Shown in pieces: positions 31,275 through 41,170 of a stretch of 64,000 nucleotides of DNA. A program made the translations under genes and the position numbers. Source of the stretch: Vibrio pomeroyi (GTDB lineage: Bacteria; Pseudomonadota; Gammaproteobacteria; Enterobacterales; Vibrionaceae); contig NZ_AP025506.1 of the NCBI RefSeq assembly GCF_024347595.1, forward strand, positions 620,001 to 684,000. The letters are read 5' to 3'. Each line of letters starts with the position of its first letter. The first letter of the stretch is position 1. Under the pieces are notes generated by a model, which was not told the origin of the DNA, did not search any database, and saw only the letters and a list, made by a program, of their open reading frames with translations.

Positions 31275-32561
31275 ATGAACAAGGTGTTCAATTTATCGCT
31301 AGCTGCACTGTGTACAACACTTTCATTTTCTTCTGCATCTGTGCTTGCGGCTGACGAGACCATCAAGGTCGGCGTTCTACATTCACTGTCCGGCACCATG
31401 GCGATCAGTGAAACCACGCTAAAAGATACCGTGCTAATGCTCATCGAAGAGCAGAACAAAAAGGGCGGCTTGCTGGGTAAAAAGCTAGAGCCTGTGGTTG
31501 TTGACCCTGCATCAAACTGGCCGCTATTTGCAGAAAAAGCCCGTGAGCTGATCGAAAAAGAGAAGGTCGATGTGGTCTTCGGTGGTTGGACATCGGTATC
31601 GCGCAAATCGATGCTGCCAGTATTTGAAGAGCTTAACAGCATCCTTTTTTACCCAGTTCAGTATGAAGGTGAAGAGTCTTCGAAAAACGTTTTCTACACC
31701 GGTGCTGCGCCAAACCAACAAGCAATTCCTGCTGTGGATTACTTGATGGAAGAGCTTGAAGTTGAACGTTGGGTACTCGCGGGTACCGATTACGTTTACC
31801 CACGCACGACCAACAAGATCCTTGAAGCCTACCTAAAAGATAAAGGTGTCGCAGAAGAAGACATCATGATCAACTACACGCCATTTGGTCACTCTGATTG
31901 GCAGTCTATCGTTTCAGACATCAAAAAATTCGGTGAAGCAGGCAAGAAAACCGCAGTGGTTTCTACTGTGAACGGCGATGCGAACGTCCCTTTCTACAAA
32001 GAGCTTGGCGCACAAGGCATTTCATCTGAAGACATCCCGGTAATTGCATTCTCTGTTGGTGAAGAAGAACTGTCAGGTATGGATACTGAACCACTGGTTG
32101 GTCACCTAGCGGCTTGGAACTACTTCATGAGTGTTGATACCGAAGCCAATGAAGAGTTCGTTGAAACATGGCAGTCATTCATCAAGAGTGAAAAGCGTGT
32201 CACCAACGACCCAATGGAAGCGCACTATGTTGGCTTCAACATGTGGGCGCAAGCAGTAACCAACGCGGGCACAACCGATCCTGAATCTGTACAAGATGCC
32301 TTGATTGGCGTGTCTGTTCCTAACCTTTCTGGCGGCTACTCCACCATGCTGCCAAACCACCACATCACTAAACCTGTTCTGATCGGTGAAATCCAAGACG
32401 ATGGTCAATTCGATATCGTTTGGGAAACCACGGGCCTTGTTGCGGGTGACGCTTGGTCTAGTTACCTACCTGAATCAGCGAAGTTGTTCTCTAGTTGGTC
32501 TAAGCCATTCTCATGTGGTGCGTTTAACGTCGAAACCAAGAAGTGTTCTGGCGGTAACTAG
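31275..32561 (+). CDS. urtA: Urea ABC transporter substrate-binding protein UrtA
   Basis: 428 residues with a Sec signal peptide cleaved after SVLA (about residue 25). Periplasmic type I binding protein of the amide/urea branch: IKVGVLHSLSGTMAISE, GGWTSVSRKSMLPVFEE and FYPVQYEGEESSKN are characteristic. It captures urea for UrtBCDE. First gene of the urea island; 160 bp with a large hairpin separates it from urtB, as often seen after highly expressed binding proteins. Confidence 0.96.
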   Translation: MNKVFNLSLAALCTTLSFSSASVLAADETIKVGVLHSLSGTMAISETTLKDTVLMLIEEQNKKGGLLGKKLEPVVVDPASNWPLFAEKARELIEKEKVDVVFGGWTSVSRKSMLPVFEELNSILFYPVQYEGEESSKNVFYTGAAPNQQAIPAVDYLMEELEVERWVLAGTDYVYPRTTNKILEAYLKDKGVAEEDIMINYTPFGHSDWQSIVSDIKKFGEAGKKTAVVSTVNGDANVPFYKELGAQGISSEDIPVIAFSVGEEELSGMDTEPLVGHLAAWNYFMSVDTEANEEFVETWQSFIKSEKRVTNDPMEAHYVGFNMWAQAVTNAGTTDPESVQDALIGVSVPNLSGGYSTMLPNHHITKPVLIGEIQDDGQFDIVWETTGLVAGDAWSSYLPESAKLFSSWSKPFSCGAFNVETKKCSGGN

Positions 32562-32580
32562 ATCGTTAACTTAGGAACAT

Positions 32581-32640
32581 TGAGCCTTCTTGTTTGGGAA
32601 GAACGCCTCTGTTTAAGAGGTGAAGTAAACGGAAGGCTCA
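32581..32640 (+). other. Branched hairpin between urtA and urtB
   Basis: TGAGCCTTC (32581-32589) pairs perfectly with GAAGGCTCA (32632-32640), and an inner hairpin CCTCT/AGAGG (32606-32620) lies inside. No T-tract follows. Probably stabilises the urtA part of the mRNA. Confidence 0.6.
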
Positions 32641-32721
32641 TCGTTTCAACTAACAATAATTCTCCACATGTCCACTAAGCAAAAATAACAATATCTAGCT
32701 AGGTGGATTAAGGAAGCAGGG

Positions 32722-34350
32722 ATGAAAAACGTATTGAACGTATTTAAGGCGCTATTGCTTATGGCAGTCAGTGCTCAGTTGGCTTTTGCTGGAATAACGG
32801 ATGAAGCTAGCTTTACCAAGGCGCTAGTTGGTAAGAAAACATCGGATAAAGAGTTGGCTATCGATTGGGTTATTGAGACACAAGCGGAAGACGTGTCGAA
32901 ACCTATTTTGGATGGCTGGTTAAACGGAAATCTCTATTACTTTAATGACAAACAAAGCGAGCAATATAAACAGCTCTACCTGATTCAAAGCATTAAAACG
33001 GCAACCACAGCTCAATCGGTGTGGGATGAATCAAGTCTCAGTATCGAGAATGCTAGACAGTTCAAAAAAGTTCGCGTGAATAACAAGCTTCGCGGGATCT
33101 TGCGTGGAGAAATTGCCTCGATTGGCCTGAACAGTAGTAACCCAGACGTGCGTTATAAAGCGGTTGTGGATCTGCTCGGTACCAAAGATTCTGACATTAT
33201 CGATCGTTTAGCTGTACTCAGAACCAGTGAATCAGAGGGCAAAGTCGCTGAGTTGATGGACTTGTCGTTAGCCATTTTCATCTCTCTTGATAAGAGTGCC
33301 ACGATTGACGATCGTGTGGCTTCGATTGACCGAGTCGGTGACTTCAAACATTCAGTGGTACTCAAAACCTTGAATCAATTGCTCAACAGCGAACAAGACC
33401 CAAAAGTCTTGGCGGCAGCAGAGCGCGCGATGGACGATTATCAACAGAGCCAAGCTCTTTACTCGGGCGTTGAGACCGTGTTCTTTGGCTTGAGTTTAGG
33501 TTCGGTATTGGTGTTGGCAGGAATTGGCTTAGCGATCACTTTTGGCGTAATGGGCGTGATTAACATGGCTCATGGTGAGTTGATCATGATTGGCGCATAC
33601 ACCACCTATGTATTGCAATTGTTAATGCCGAATCATATCGGTTTAGCGCTGATACTTTCCATTCCAGCGGCATTTATTGTGTCTGGTTTGGTCGGTATTG
33701 CGATAGAGCGCAGCGTGATTCGTCATCTTTACGGTCGCCCATTGGAAACCTTACTTGCGACCTTCGGTATCAGCTTGATCTTGCAACAAGCCGTTCGCTC
33801 TATTTTCTCGCCACTTAACCGCTCAGTGAGCACGCCTGAATGGATGTCTGGCGCATTGCAATTGAACCCAATGTTGTCTCTGACCTACAACCGACTTTAT
33901 ATCATCTTGTTTTGTGGCTTGGTGTTTATGGGCTTGTTGATGGTTCTGAAAAAGACACCGCTAGGTTTGCAGGTTCGTGCGGTTTCTCAAAACCGTGGCA
34001 TGGCGCGCGCGATGGGTATTCGTTCTGAACGTGTTGATGCGATGACCTTTGGTTTAGGTTCTGGCGTTGCAGGTGTCGCGGGTGTGGCGCTGTCTCAATT
34101 GACTAACGTTGGACCGAATATGGGACAGGCGTACATCATCGATTCTTTCATGGTGGTGGTGTTCGGCGGAGTTGGCAACTTGTGGGGAACATTAGTCGCA
34201 GGTCTGAGTCTTGGTTTGTTCAATAAGATCTTAGAGCCATGGGCTGGCGCAGTACTCGCCAAGATTCTAGTACTGGTTTTCATCATTCTATTTATTCAAA
34301 AACGCCCACGCGGATTGTTCCCGCAACGTGGTCGTGCGGCTGAAGGTTAA
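32722..34350 (+). CDS. urtB: Urea ABC transporter permease UrtB
   Basis: 542 residues: a signal peptide (about 1-24), a periplasmic helical extension of about 225 residues, then a LivH-type membrane domain starting at FGLSLGSVLVLAGIGLAITFGVMGVINMAHGELIMIGAY. The long N-terminal extension is usual for proteobacterial UrtB. It pairs with UrtC. Ends 10 bp before urtC. Confidence 0.95.
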   Translation: MKNVLNVFKALLLMAVSAQLAFAGITDEASFTKALVGKKTSDKELAIDWVIETQAEDVSKPILDGWLNGNLYYFNDKQSEQYKQLYLIQSIKTATTAQSVWDESSLSIENARQFKKVRVNNKLRGILRGEIASIGLNSSNPDVRYKAVVDLLGTKDSDIIDRLAVLRTSESEGKVAELMDLSLAIFISLDKSATIDDRVASIDRVGDFKHSVVLKTLNQLLNSEQDPKVLAAAERAMDDYQQSQALYSGVETVFFGLSLGSVLVLAGIGLAITFGVMGVINMAHGELIMIGAYTTYVLQLLMPNHIGLALILSIPAAFIVSGLVGIAIERSVIRHLYGRPLETLLATFGISLILQQAVRSIFSPLNRSVSTPEWMSGALQLNPMLSLTYNRLYIILFCGLVFMGLLMVLKKTPLGLQVRAVSQNRGMARAMGIRSERVDAMTFGLGSGVAGVAGVALSQLTNVGPNMGQAYIIDSFMVVVFGGVGNLWGTLVAGLSLGLFNKILEPWAGAVLAKILVLVFIILFIQKRPRGLFPQRGRAAEG

Positions 34351-34360
34351 GGACAACATC

Positions 34361-35533
34361 ATGCAGTCTAAATCATTTGTACTTTCGGCGATGCGTGGTG
34401 ATAAAGGTGGGCAACTGACCATCCTTGCCATTCTTGCGGCCGTGATTCTTATTCCACTGGCTAATACCATGTTGCCAAGTGGGCACCCGCTTCATGTTGA
34501 GACTTTCACTATCTCACTGATGGGCAAATACCTGAGCTACGCAATGTTGGCGTTGGCGCTCGATCTTGTATGGGGCTATCTCGGAATACTGAGCCTAGGC
34601 CATGGCGCTTTCTTCGCGCTTGGCGGTTATGCCATGGGCATGTACTTGATGCGTCAGATTGGTGAGCGTGGGGTTTATGGGGATCCAATCTTGCCTGACT
34701 TTATGGTGTTCCTTGATTGGTCGGCGTTGCCGTGGTTTTGGCAGGGCTTCGATCAGTTCTGGTTTGCTTGTCTGATGGTGGTGTTGGTGCCGGGTGCATT
34801 GGCTTATTTGTTCGGTTATTTGGCTTTCCGTTCTCGCGTGTCTGGTGTTTACCTCTCTATCATGACTCAGGCGTTAACTTACGCATTGATGCTGGCGTTT
34901 TTCCGCAACGAGATGGGCTTTGGTGGTAACAATGGACTGACGGATTTCAAAGACATCATCGGCCTGAGTTTGCAGAGTGATGCGGTCAAGATAGGTCTGT
35001 TTGTCGCGACGGGTATTTCACTCATTCTCAGCTACATTGCGTGTCGCATGGTAGTGACCAGTCGATTAGGTCGTGTGGCACTGGCGATTCGTGATACCGA
35101 GTCTCGAACTCGCTTTATGGGTTACGACGTCGATGGCATTAAGCTATGGGTCTTCGTTTTGTCTGCGGTTATCGCGGGTATTGCTGGTGCTTTATATGTT
35201 CCTCAAGTTGGCATCATCAACCCGGGAGAGTTTGCACCGCTTAACTCGATTGAGATTGTGGTTTGGGTTGCCTTGGGCGGTCGTGCCACTCTGTTTGGTG
35301 CCATCGTTGGTGCGCTGATCATCAACTACGCCAAGAGCTGGTTTACCGTTGAATTCCCTGAGGTGTGGTTATTTGCTCTCGGTGGTCTATTCGTTCTTTC
35401 AACTATGTACTTTCCACAAGGTGTGATTGGCTTTGTCAGTGAAAAGTGGCAACAGTTACGCAAGGCATCGAACTCAAAAGGCGAAGGACAAGATGAGGAT
35501 GATCAACATAAAGGCAAGGAGGCAATCGCATGA
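34361..35533 (+). CDS. urtC: Urea ABC transporter permease UrtC
   Basis: 390 residues from ATG 34361, with AAGGACAA upstream; an in-frame start at 34328 would overlap urtB and is rejected. LivM-type permease with the signature GYLGILSLGHGAFFALGGYAMGMYL and eight to ten hydrophobic helices. The last four bases ATGA overlap the urtD start, indicating translational coupling. Confidence 0.95.
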   Translation: MQSKSFVLSAMRGDKGGQLTILAILAAVILIPLANTMLPSGHPLHVETFTISLMGKYLSYAMLALALDLVWGYLGILSLGHGAFFALGGYAMGMYLMRQIGERGVYGDPILPDFMVFLDWSALPWFWQGFDQFWFACLMVVLVPGALAYLFGYLAFRSRVSGVYLSIMTQALTYALMLAFFRNEMGFGGNNGLTDFKDIIGLSLQSDAVKIGLFVATGISLILSYIACRMVVTSRLGRVALAIRDTESRTRFMGYDVDGIKLWVFVLSAVIAGIAGALYVPQVGIINPGEFAPLNSIEIVVWVALGGRATLFGAIVGALIINYAKSWFTVEFPEVWLFALGGLFVLSTMYFPQGVIGFVSEKWQQLRKASNSKGEGQDEDDQHKGKEAIA

Positions 35534-36372
35534 CCACATTTAACAGCGTAAAGGAATCGGTTCAGGCGTTCACTCGTCGAGACGAAGTTTTTGATTACCT
35601 TAAACCCGATGTTCATCCTGCCATCGATACCCGCCACAACGTGTTGTTGTACGTGGAAGGCGTCAATAAAAGCTTCGATGGTTTCCAAGCGATAAATGAT
35701 CTCAATCTCTATATCAAAGAGGGCGAACTGCGCTGCATCATTGGCCCGAATGGCGCAGGTAAAACGACCATGATGGACATCATCACCGGGAAGACTAAAC
35801 CAGATACTGGCGAAGTGTGGCTAGGTTCGAACATCAATCTACTCAAGATGAACGAAGCTGAAATTGCTAATGCAGGTGTTGGACGTAAGTTCCAAAAGCC
35901 GACCGTGATTGAATGTTTAACCGTGTGGCAGAACCTTGAATTAGCCATGGCAGGTGATCGCTCGGTGTGGGCGACTTTCACAGCCGTGATGTCTGGTGAG
36001 CAAAAAGACAAACTGACCTCGGTACTTGAGCTTATTCACCTCAAAGACGAAGCGGCAAACTTGGCGGGCAATCTGTCTCACGGACAAAAGCAGTGGTTAG
36101 AAATCGGTATGTTACTGATGCAAAACCCTAAGCTGTTGCTAGTCGATGAACCCGTTGCAGGTATGACTCACCAAGAGATGGATCGGACTTCTGAGTTATT
36201 GAACTCATTGGCGGGTAAGCACTCAGTGGTTGTGGTTGAACACGATATGGATTTCGTTCGTTCGATTGCTAGCCATGTCACCGTGCTTCATCAAGGTCAC
36301 GTGTTGGCAGAAGGCACCATGGACCAAGTGCAGGCTCACCCTGAAGTTAAACAAGTTTATCTCGGAGAATAG
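35530..36372 (+). CDS. urtD: Urea ABC transporter ATP-binding protein UrtD
   Basis: 280 residues. LivG-type ATPase: Walker A GPNGAGKTT, signature LSHGQKQWLEIG (the LSGGQ variant typical of UrtD) and Walker B LLLVDEPVAGM. An N-terminal extension of about 40 residues precedes the ABC domain, as in other UrtD. Overlaps urtC by 4 bp. Confidence 0.95.
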   Translation: MTTFNSVKESVQAFTRRDEVFDYLKPDVHPAIDTRHNVLLYVEGVNKSFDGFQAINDLNLYIKEGELRCIIGPNGAGKTTMMDIITGKTKPDTGEVWLGSNINLLKMNEAEIANAGVGRKFQKPTVIECLTVWQNLELAMAGDRSVWATFTAVMSGEQKDKLTSVLELIHLKDEAANLAGNLSHGQKQWLEIGMLLMQNPKLLLVDEPVAGMTHQEMDRTSELLNSLAGKHSVVVVEHDMDFVRSIASHVTVLHQGHVLAEGTMDQVQAHPEVKQVYLGE

Positions 36373-36373
36373 G

Positions 36374-37069
36374 ATGTTAGAGGTTAAATCAGTTAATCAA
36401 TATTACGGTGAGAGCCACACCTTGTGGGACTTGGATATGCAGATCCCTGAGGGCAAGTGCACGGTGTTAATGGGGCGCAATGGCGTCGGAAAAACCACCT
36501 TGCTGCAATGCATCATGGGGTTGGTTAAGGTTGAAAGTGGTGACATCTCTTTATCGGGTGAGTCACTTTTGAAAACCGATGCCGAGGATCGTTCTCGCCA
36601 AGGGATCGGTTATGTACCGCAAGGTCGTCAGATATTCCCGATGCTCACCGTTCAAGAAAATCTAGAGGTTGGCTTACCGATTCGTGAGAAGGGCGATCGT
36701 AAAATCCCCGAATTCATCTTCGATATTTTCCCTGTATTGAAAGAGATGCTGCATCGCCGCGGTGGTGATTTATCAGGTGGTCAGCAGCAACAGCTTGCGA
36801 TTGGTCGTGCGCTGGTGGTTAATCCCAAGCTATTGATCTTGGATGAGCCGACGGAAGGTATTCAACCCAATATTGTGCAAGAGATTGGCGACATCATTCG
36901 CATGCTCAACGAGAAGATGGGACTCACGGTGTTGTTGGTTGAGCAGAAGCTGCCATTTGCGAGAAAGGTCGGTGACCGTTTTTGTATTCTCGACCGTGGG
37001 CGCCAAGTGGCAGAAGGTGAAATGACAGGGCTCGATGAGTCCTTGATTAAGGAGTACCTAACCGTATGA
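36374..37069 (+). CDS. urtE: Urea ABC transporter ATP-binding protein UrtE
   Basis: 231 residues from ATG 36374 (MLEVKSVNQYYGESHTLWD), with GGAGAATAGG in front; upstream in-frame starts would overlap urtD in another frame. LivF-type ATPase: Walker A GRNGVGKTT, LSGGQQQQLAIGRAL, Walker B LLILDEPTEGI. Overlaps the ureD start by 4 bp (ATGA), linking the transporter to the urease accessory genes. Confidence 0.95.
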   Translation: MLEVKSVNQYYGESHTLWDLDMQIPEGKCTVLMGRNGVGKTTLLQCIMGLVKVESGDISLSGESLLKTDAEDRSRQGIGYVPQGRQIFPMLTVQENLEVGLPIREKGDRKIPEFIFDIFPVLKEMLHRRGGDLSGGQQQQLAIGRALVVNPKLLILDEPTEGIQPNIVQEIGDIIRMLNEKMGLTVLLVEQKLPFARKVGDRFCILDRGRQVAEGEMTGLDESLIKEYLTV

Positions 37070-38013
37070 ATTCTCTCTTTTCTCCGAATGAAGTAAGGAA
37101 GGCTTCTTTAGTCGAAGCATTATCTCTGAATGAGACCATCGAACAAGATATTCGAGACGGTTGGCAAGCGAGCTTAAACCTCACTTTTGTCGACCGTGGT
37201 GACAAAACCGTATTAAAGAATCGTCAGCAGTCTGGTCCGCTTGCGGTGCAACGCCCCCTGTATCCTGATGGGGAAACGTGTCACACCTACTTACTCCATC
37301 CCCCCGGCGGAGTGGTAGGTGGTGACACTCTCAATATTGAGGCAACCGTAGAAAGCGGTGCTCATACGTTGATCACCACCCCCGGAGCGACCAAGTTCTA
37401 TCGTTCTAACAACAAGTACGCCAAGCAAAAGCAAACCCTTCGAGTGAAGAAAGGTGCGCGCTTGGAATGGATGCCACAAGAGAACATCTTTTTCCCCAAT
37501 GCACACGTTCGTCTAGACACTGAAATTCGCCTTGAAAAGGGTGCACAGTTTTGGGGTTGGGAGATGCACTGTTTTGGGCGGCCTGCACAGAATGAGGGAT
37601 TTGAGCGTGGTCACCTGGTTGGGAAGACGGAAATCTACCTTGATAATCAAAGGCTTCTGACTGAAGGTTTTAATTTTCATGGTGGCGATAAGTTAATGAT
37701 AAATATGGGGTTACTTGATTTTTCAATGATGGGTACCTTTTATCTCACCTCAAATGAGAAGCAAGATTTAGAGTTGGTACAGAGCTTGCTCTTATCTATT
37801 ACACAGCAAGCTTCACAGCAATCAGTTACATCAATAACGTCGAGTGAACCCACATTAATATTGGGTGCGACGCAGATAGAAGGATTGATTGTGGTGCGAG
37901 CCTTGGGTTATTGGAGTGAAGACATCCTCCAAGCCTTTGGTCAGATATGGCAAGCAACTCGCTCTCATTTATGTGGTACGACTCCTGATTTACCAAGGAT
38001 TTGGGCGACTTAG
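37066..38013 (+). CDS. ureD: Urease accessory protein UreD
   Basis: 315 residues. Part of the UreDFG complex that opens apo-urease for nickel loading. Family segments are LHPPGGVVGGD, TTPGATKFYRS and WMPQENIFFPNA. It is translationally coupled to urtE, so it is transcribed with the transporter. A strong terminator follows before ureA, which separates it from the remaining urease genes. Confidence 0.95.
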   Translation: MNSLFSPNEVRKASLVEALSLNETIEQDIRDGWQASLNLTFVDRGDKTVLKNRQQSGPLAVQRPLYPDGETCHTYLLHPPGGVVGGDTLNIEATVESGAHTLITTPGATKFYRSNNKYAKQKQTLRVKKGARLEWMPQENIFFPNAHVRLDTEIRLEKGAQFWGWEMHCFGRPAQNEGFERGHLVGKTEIYLDNQRLLTEGFNFHGGDKLMINMGLLDFSMMGTFYLTSNEKQDLELVQSLLLSITQQASQQSVTSITSSEPTLILGATQIEGLIVVRALGYWSEDILQAFGQIWQATRSHLCGTTPDLPRIWAT

Positions 38014-38028
38014 CGATTAGCCCTATTT

Positions 38029-38065
38029 GTACCGAGGGCGACTTCCGGCCCTCGGTACATTTTTT
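38029..38065 (+). terminator. Strong intrinsic terminator between ureD and ureA
   Basis: GTACCGAGGG (38029-38038) pairs perfectly with CCCTCGGTAC (38049-38058), followed by ATTTTTT. It lies inside the urease gene cluster, 80 bp before ureA. Confidence 0.9.
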
Positions 38066-38146
38066 CAAGCTTGCTGTGATTGAATCCCACTTACTGCTCA
38101 TGCGTTTCTGAGCAATAAGAAAACAACACTAACAGCGGGCGGCTAA

Positions 38147-38449
38147 ATGGAATTAACACCAAGAGAAAAAGATAAGCTACTTATCTTCTGCGCAGGAATG
38201 CTGGCACAGCAGCGCAAACAAAAAGGCTTAAAACTCAACTACCCAGAATCTATTGCCCTGATCAGCAGTGCCATTCTTGAAGGTGCCCGTGAGGGGAAAA
38301 CCGTTTCGGAATTGATGGATTTTGGACGCACACTGCTTACCGTCGATGACGTAATGGAGGGGATCCCTTCCATGATCCCAGATGTACAAGTCGAAGCGAC
38401 TTTTCCTGATGGCACCAAGTTGGTGACCGTTCATGAACCTATCGTGTAG
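38147..38449 (+). CDS. ureA: Urease gamma subunit
   Basis: 100 residues, the standard length. N-terminus [20 protein letters not shown] and the segment [24 protein letters not shown] are diagnostic. Structural subunit of the (UreABC)3 trimer. 11 bp before ureB. Confidence 0.98.
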   Translation: MELTPREKDKLLIFCAGMLAQQRKQKGLKLNYPESIALISSAILEGAREGKTVSELMDFGRTLLTVDDVMEGIPSMIPDVQVEATFPDGTKLVTVHEPIV

Positions 38450-38460
38450 GGAGAAGACAT

Positions 38461-38796
38461 ATGGCTGGCTCCACCAAACAATATTCAGGCTTAGTTCCCG
38501 GAAAAGTAGAAACCGCTCCCGGTGACATCACTCTAAATGAAGGCCGAGACACGACGTCCGTTAAGGTTCAAAACATTGGTGACCGTCCCGTGCAAATTGG
38601 CTCTCATTACCATTTCTATGAAGCAAACCCTTCGCTGATCTTTGACCGAGAAGCTACTAAAGGTTTTCGACTCAATATCCCTGCAGGCACCGCCACCCGT
38701 TTTGAACCGGGTCAGTCTCGCAGTGTCGAGTTAGTGCGTTACGCCGGTAAGTTAGAGATCTATGGCTTTCAAGGGAAAGTGATGGGCAAGCTCTAA
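38461..38796 (+). CDS. ureB: Urease beta subunit
   Basis: 111 residues. Family core [22 protein letters not shown] and [20 protein letters not shown]. Structural subunit assembled with UreA and UreC. GGGAGAAG precedes the ATG. Confidence 0.98.
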   Translation: MAGSTKQYSGLVPGKVETAPGDITLNEGRDTTSVKVQNIGDRPVQIGSHYHFYEANPSLIFDREATKGFRLNIPAGTATRFEPGQSRSVELVRYAGKLEIYGFQGKVMGKL

Positions 38797-38836
38797 GCGC
38801 TCTCACGGAAATAATGAAAATAACAAAGGATTGATC

Positions 38837-40540
38837 ATGGCGAAGATATCCAAACAGGCTTACGCCGAAATGTTTGGGCCAACAATCGGAGACCGAGTGC
38901 GTCTTGCTGATACCGATTTATGGCTAGAAGTTGAAAAGGATTACACCGTATACGGAGACGAAGTGAAGTTTGGCGGCGGTAAAGTGATCCGCGATGGGCA
39001 AGGGCAAAGTCAACGTCCAAGTGCCGAAACGCCAGACTTGGTGATTACTAACGCGATTGTGTTGGACTACTGGGGCATCGTAAAAGCCGATGTCGCTATT
39101 AAAGACGGCCGAGTTCAAGCTTTAGGTAAAGCAGGTAACCCAGATGTTCAACCGGGTGTTGATATTGTTATTGGTCCGGGTACGGAAATTTTGGCCGGCG
39201 AAGGTTCTATCCTCACTGCGGGTGGCATCGATTCACACATTCACTTCATCTGTCCGCAACAGATTGAAGAAGCATTGGCATCGGGTGTGACGACTATGAT
39301 AGGTGGTGGCACCGGGCCAAACACAGGGACTAACGCAACCACATGTACACCGGGTCCGTGGAACATGCACCGTATGTTGGAATCACTCGATCAATTCCCA
39401 ATGAACTTTGGTTTGTTAGGTAAGGGCAATGCGAGCCAACCGGAAGCATTGCGTGAGCAAGTAGCAGCGGGTGCTGTTGGTTTGAAGTTGCATGAAGACT
39501 GGGGAACCACACCCGCGTCAATTGATACTTGCTTGAGTGTTGCTGACGAGATGGACGTACAAGTTGCAATTCACACCGATACGCTAAATGAATCGGGTTT
39601 TGTTGAATCGACACTTGGCGCCATCGGTGACCGCGTGATTCATACCTATCACACGGAAGGTGCGGGCGGCGGCCACGCTCCCGATATTATTCGCGCAGCA
39701 GGTGAGCCGAACGTTCTGCCTTCTTCTACTAACCCAACACGTCCTTACACCGTCAATACGGTCGATGAGCACTTAGACATGTTGATGGTGTGTCACCATT
39801 TATCACCTTCGATCGCTGAAGATGTCGCGTTCGCTGAATCACGTATTCGCCGTGAAACCATTGCTGCAGAAGACATTCTTCATGACTTAGGCGCATTCTC
39901 GATGATCGCTTCGGATTCACAAGCGATGGGGCGCGTAGGCGAGGTCGTAACACGTACTTGGCAAACTGCACACAAGATGAAAGTGCAACGTGGCAGTCTA
40001 AAAGAAGATTCTGACTACAGCGATAACTTCCGCCTCAGACGTTATGTCGCTAAGTACACCATTAACCCTGCGATCACGCACGGCATGGCACATGAGATCG
40101 GCTCTATCGAAGCAGGAAAGCTCGCGGATCTCGTGCTGTGGAAACCAGCCTTCTTTGGTGTCAAACCGAGTGTGATTTTAAAGGGTGGCATGATCGCGAT
40201 GGCTCCAATGGGTGATCCTAATGCTTCAATCCCAACACCTCAGCCTGTTCACTATCGCTCTATGTTTGGAAGCTATGGCAAGGCATGTCAGAACACATCG
40301 ATGCTGTTTGTTTCTAAAGAAGCCAAGGCACAAAACATCGATAAGCAGTTGGGATTAAAGAGCCTAATTGGCGTAGTCAGCAACTGCCGAAATATCAGCA
40401 AAGCGGACATGAAGCTTAACGATTGGATGCCGAAGATCGAAGTTGATTCTCAGACATATCAAGTACGCGCTGATGGTGAACTGTTGACGTGTGAGCCTGC
40501 TGAAGAACTGCCAATGGCTCAAAGATATTTTCTATTTTAA
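38837..40540 (+). CDS. ureC: Urease alpha (catalytic) subunit
   Basis: 567 residues, standard, from ATG 38837; the TTG two codons earlier is unlikely. Hydrolyses urea to ammonia and carbamate at a di-nickel site. All key residues are visible: H in DSHIHF, the carbamylated lysine in [10 protein letters not shown] in HTDTLNES and [15 protein letters not shown], the flap MVCHHLSPS and the aspartate in SDSQAMGR. The 104 bp to ureE contain two imperfect direct repeats (GAAGGCTCTTATTT, GAAGACTCTTATTT). Confidence 0.98.
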   Translation: MAKISKQAYAEMFGPTIGDRVRLADTDLWLEVEKDYTVYGDEVKFGGGKVIRDGQGQSQRPSAETPDLVITNAIVLDYWGIVKADVAIKDGRVQALGKAGNPDVQPGVDIVIGPGTEILAGEGSILTAGGIDSHIHFICPQQIEEALASGVTTMIGGGTGPNTGTNATTCTPGPWNMHRMLESLDQFPMNFGLLGKGNASQPEALREQVAAGAVGLKLHEDWGTTPASIDTCLSVADEMDVQVAIHTDTLNESGFVESTLGAIGDRVIHTYHTEGAGGGHAPDIIRAAGEPNVLPSSTNPTRPYTVNTVDEHLDMLMVCHHLSPSIAEDVAFAESRIRRETIAAEDILHDLGAFSMIASDSQAMGRVGEVVTRTWQTAHKMKVQRGSLKEDSDYSDNFRLRRYVAKYTINPAITHGMAHEIGSIEAGKLADLVLWKPAFFGVKPSVILKGGMIAMAPMGDPNASIPTPQPVHYRSMFGSYGKACQNTSMLFVSKEAKAQNIDKQLGLKSLIGVVSNCRNISKADMKLNDWMPKIEVDSQTYQVRADGELLTCEPAEELPMAQRYFLF

Positions 40541-40644
40541 TAGCTCTGCTGAAGGCTCTTATTTGAAGTCTTTGCCTGAGGGCTTTTGACTGAAGACTCT
40601 TATTTTGAACGTTATAAATCTCACAAGGAGATTGAGGTAATAGC

Positions 40645-41097
40645 ATGATTGAACTGACTCAACTGAATACTCAAATACAAAATGCACCGGACGGCTATTT
40701 AAGCCTGCCTATCGATAGCCGCATTAAAAGCCGTCTTAAAGTGACATTGGATGATGGTCGAGATGCAGGGCTATTTCTACCACGCGGTCATATCTTGCGT
40801 GGCGGAGAACAGCTAACTAGTGAGTGTGGCCTAACTGTCGAAGTGAAAGCTGCACCAGAAACCGTATCTACCGTCTACTGTGACGATGCACACCTACTTA
40901 CGCGTGTTGCGTATCATCTAGGCAACCGACATGTTCCGCTGCAAGTGGAAGCGGGCTGGGTTCGTTATCAACACGACCATGTTTTGGATGAAATGGTTGA
41001 AGGTTTGGGCGCGACAGTGACGACTGAAAAACAACCTTTTGAACCTGAAGGTGGCGCTTATGGCGGTCGCTCAGGTGGTCATCATCACCATCATTAA
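40645..41097 (+). CDS. ureE: Urease nickel metallochaperone UreE
   Basis: 150 residues. N-terminal peptide-binding domain with LPRGHILRGGE, then the metal-binding domain with HLGNRHVPLQ and the nickel-site region HDHVLDEMVEGLG. The protein ends with a run of six histidines, which binds extra nickel. Delivers nickel to UreG and urease. Confidence 0.96.
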   Translation: MIELTQLNTQIQNAPDGYLSLPIDSRIKSRLKVTLDDGRDAGLFLPRGHILRGGEQLTSECGLTVEVKAAPETVSTVYCDDAHLLTRVAYHLGNRHVPLQVEAGWVRYQHDHVLDEMVEGLGATVTTEKQPFEPEGGAYGGRSGGHHHHH

Positions 41098-41170
41098 TCG
41101 AGTCATTGATGGCTCACTAAACGATTTATATAACAACGATATTAATAACTATAAACGCAAGGAACTCGCG

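Noticed and set aside
41039..41170. Extended N-terminus of the HupE/UreJ protein overlapping ureE
   Set aside because: The ATG at 41171 has a ribosome site and starts a proper signal peptide; the extension reads through the ureE His-tag codons in another frame.
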